Below, in pieces: positions 5,102-5,535 of a DNA stretch of 5,535 bases. The position numbers and the translations under genes are program-made. The DNA is from Bacillota bacterium (GTDB taxonomy: Bacteria; Bacillota; Clostridia; Acetivibrionales; DSM-2933), in NCBI GenBank assembly GCA_023441845.1, contig JAEZNF010000194.1, positions 1 through 5,535 on the forward strand, in the 5' to 3' direction. Under the pieces are notes generated by a model. It made no database searches and was not told where the DNA came from. It saw only the letters and a program-made list of their open reading frames with translations. Position 1 is the stretch's first letter. The number at the start of each line of letters is the position of its first letter.

Positions 5102-5535
5102 AGAAGGTACTTGTTGTTGACGATACAAAAAACATAAGGACTTTGCTTTCAAAATGCCTTCAAATGGAGAAATACGAAGTTAAAACCGCCAGTGACGGGC
5201 ATGAGGCTGTCGAGATGTTTTCAAAGGAGTCCTTTGACCTGGCGTTTCTGGATATAAAAATGCCATATTTCAGCGGTACTGAGGTCTTAAAGCAAATACG
5301 GGAGATGGGAATAATGACTCCGGTCATTATAATTACAGCTTATGCAACGGTTAAGAATGCTGTGGAATGCACTCGAATGGGTGCTGTTGCGTATCTTCAG
5401 AAGCCCTTTTCGGCAGATAAGGTCAGGAATATACTTGCTGAACTGGAAGCCTCGGCGGACCACGCAAATAGTAATTATGAGGTAAGGGCAGAAAAACTTA
5501 TTAATGAAAAACGTTTTACCGAAGCTCTATACCTC
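5098..5535 (+). CDS. Response regulator, receiver domain plus TPR-like start (3' end outside window)
   Basis: The first 146 residues are visible, and no stop occurs before the window ends. The TTG start overlaps the kinase TGA by two bases (5099-5100), so the pair is translationally coupled and very probably forms a cognate two-component system. The receiver domain spans about 1-117, with acidic pair Asp8-Asp9, phospho-acceptor Asp52 in FLDIKMP, Thr80 in ITAYAT and Lys102 in QKPF. All are intact, in a style close to Spo0F and NtrC receivers. After a short linker, residues 128-146 (VRAEKLINEKRFTEALYL region) show the spacing of a TPR helix pair: Ala131, Leu134, Phe140, Ala143. No OmpR-, LuxR- or NtrC-type output is visible in the part present. 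Output by protein-protein contact is an inference; a DNA-binding domain could still follow downstream. Confidence 0.9.
   Translation, partial: MKKVLVVDDTKNIRTLLSKCLQMEKYEVKTASDGHEAVEMFSKESFDLAFLDIKMPYFSGTEVLKQIREMGIMTPVIIITAYATVKNAVECTRMGAVAYLQKPFSADKVRNILAELEASADHANSNYEVRAEKLINEKRFTEALYL

Noticed and set aside
4838..5152. 104-codon open frame on the minus strand
   Set aside because: Antisense to the ATPase G1/G2 boxes and the start of the response regulator, both with strong family motifs.

Overview
The window looks like a chromosomal segment of a low-GC Gram-positive bacterium, most likely a member of the Clostridia. The reasons are an AT-rich composition, strong purine-rich ribosome binding sites (AAAGGAG, AAGGAGG), a consensus sigma-A type promoter, a TTG start coupled to an upstream stop, and a potassium permease close to Bacillus KimA. 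The species cannot be fixed from the sequence alone.

Layout. (1) 3-452, plus strand: the C-terminal end of a hemopexin-repeat protein whose start lies outside the window. (2) 453-683: mostly non-coding. It has a 13-bp hairpin just after the hemopexin gene and a short minus-strand stretch at 521-622 that reads like the decayed end of a protein gene. (3) 684-851, minus strand: an unrecognised 55-residue single-span membrane protein with a run of six aspartates near its C-terminus. (4) 852-1026: an AT-rich spacer with a perfect 16-bp inverted repeat enclosing 76 bases, a weak terminator-like hairpin and a candidate promoter. (5) 1027-2946, minus strand: a complete KimA-like potassium transporter (APC-superfamily membrane part plus cytoplasmic UspA-like domain). 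(6) 2947-3256: a divergent intergenic region holding the kimA leader and a near-consensus promoter for the next operon. (7) 3257-5101, plus strand: a complete membrane-bound sensor histidine kinase (TM, extracytoplasmic helical domain, TM, HAMP, PAS, HisKA, HATPase). (8) 5098-5535 and beyond, plus strand: the response regulator, starting at a TTG that overlaps the kinase stop codon. Its receiver domain is intact, and it then runs into what looks like a TPR-type helical repeat rather than an obvious DNA-binding domain.

How it may work together. The kinase and response regulator are clearly one translationally coupled two-component system. They are transcribed away from the potassium transporter gene, so regulation of potassium uptake or an osmotic response is possible, but this rests on position only. 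The 55-residue membrane protein lies downstream of kimA on the same strand and could be an accessory subunit or an independent gene. No mobile element, RNA gene or CRISPR array was recognised with confidence. The most unusual items are the small acidic-tailed membrane protein, the inverted-repeat element beside it, and the probable REC-TPR response regulator.
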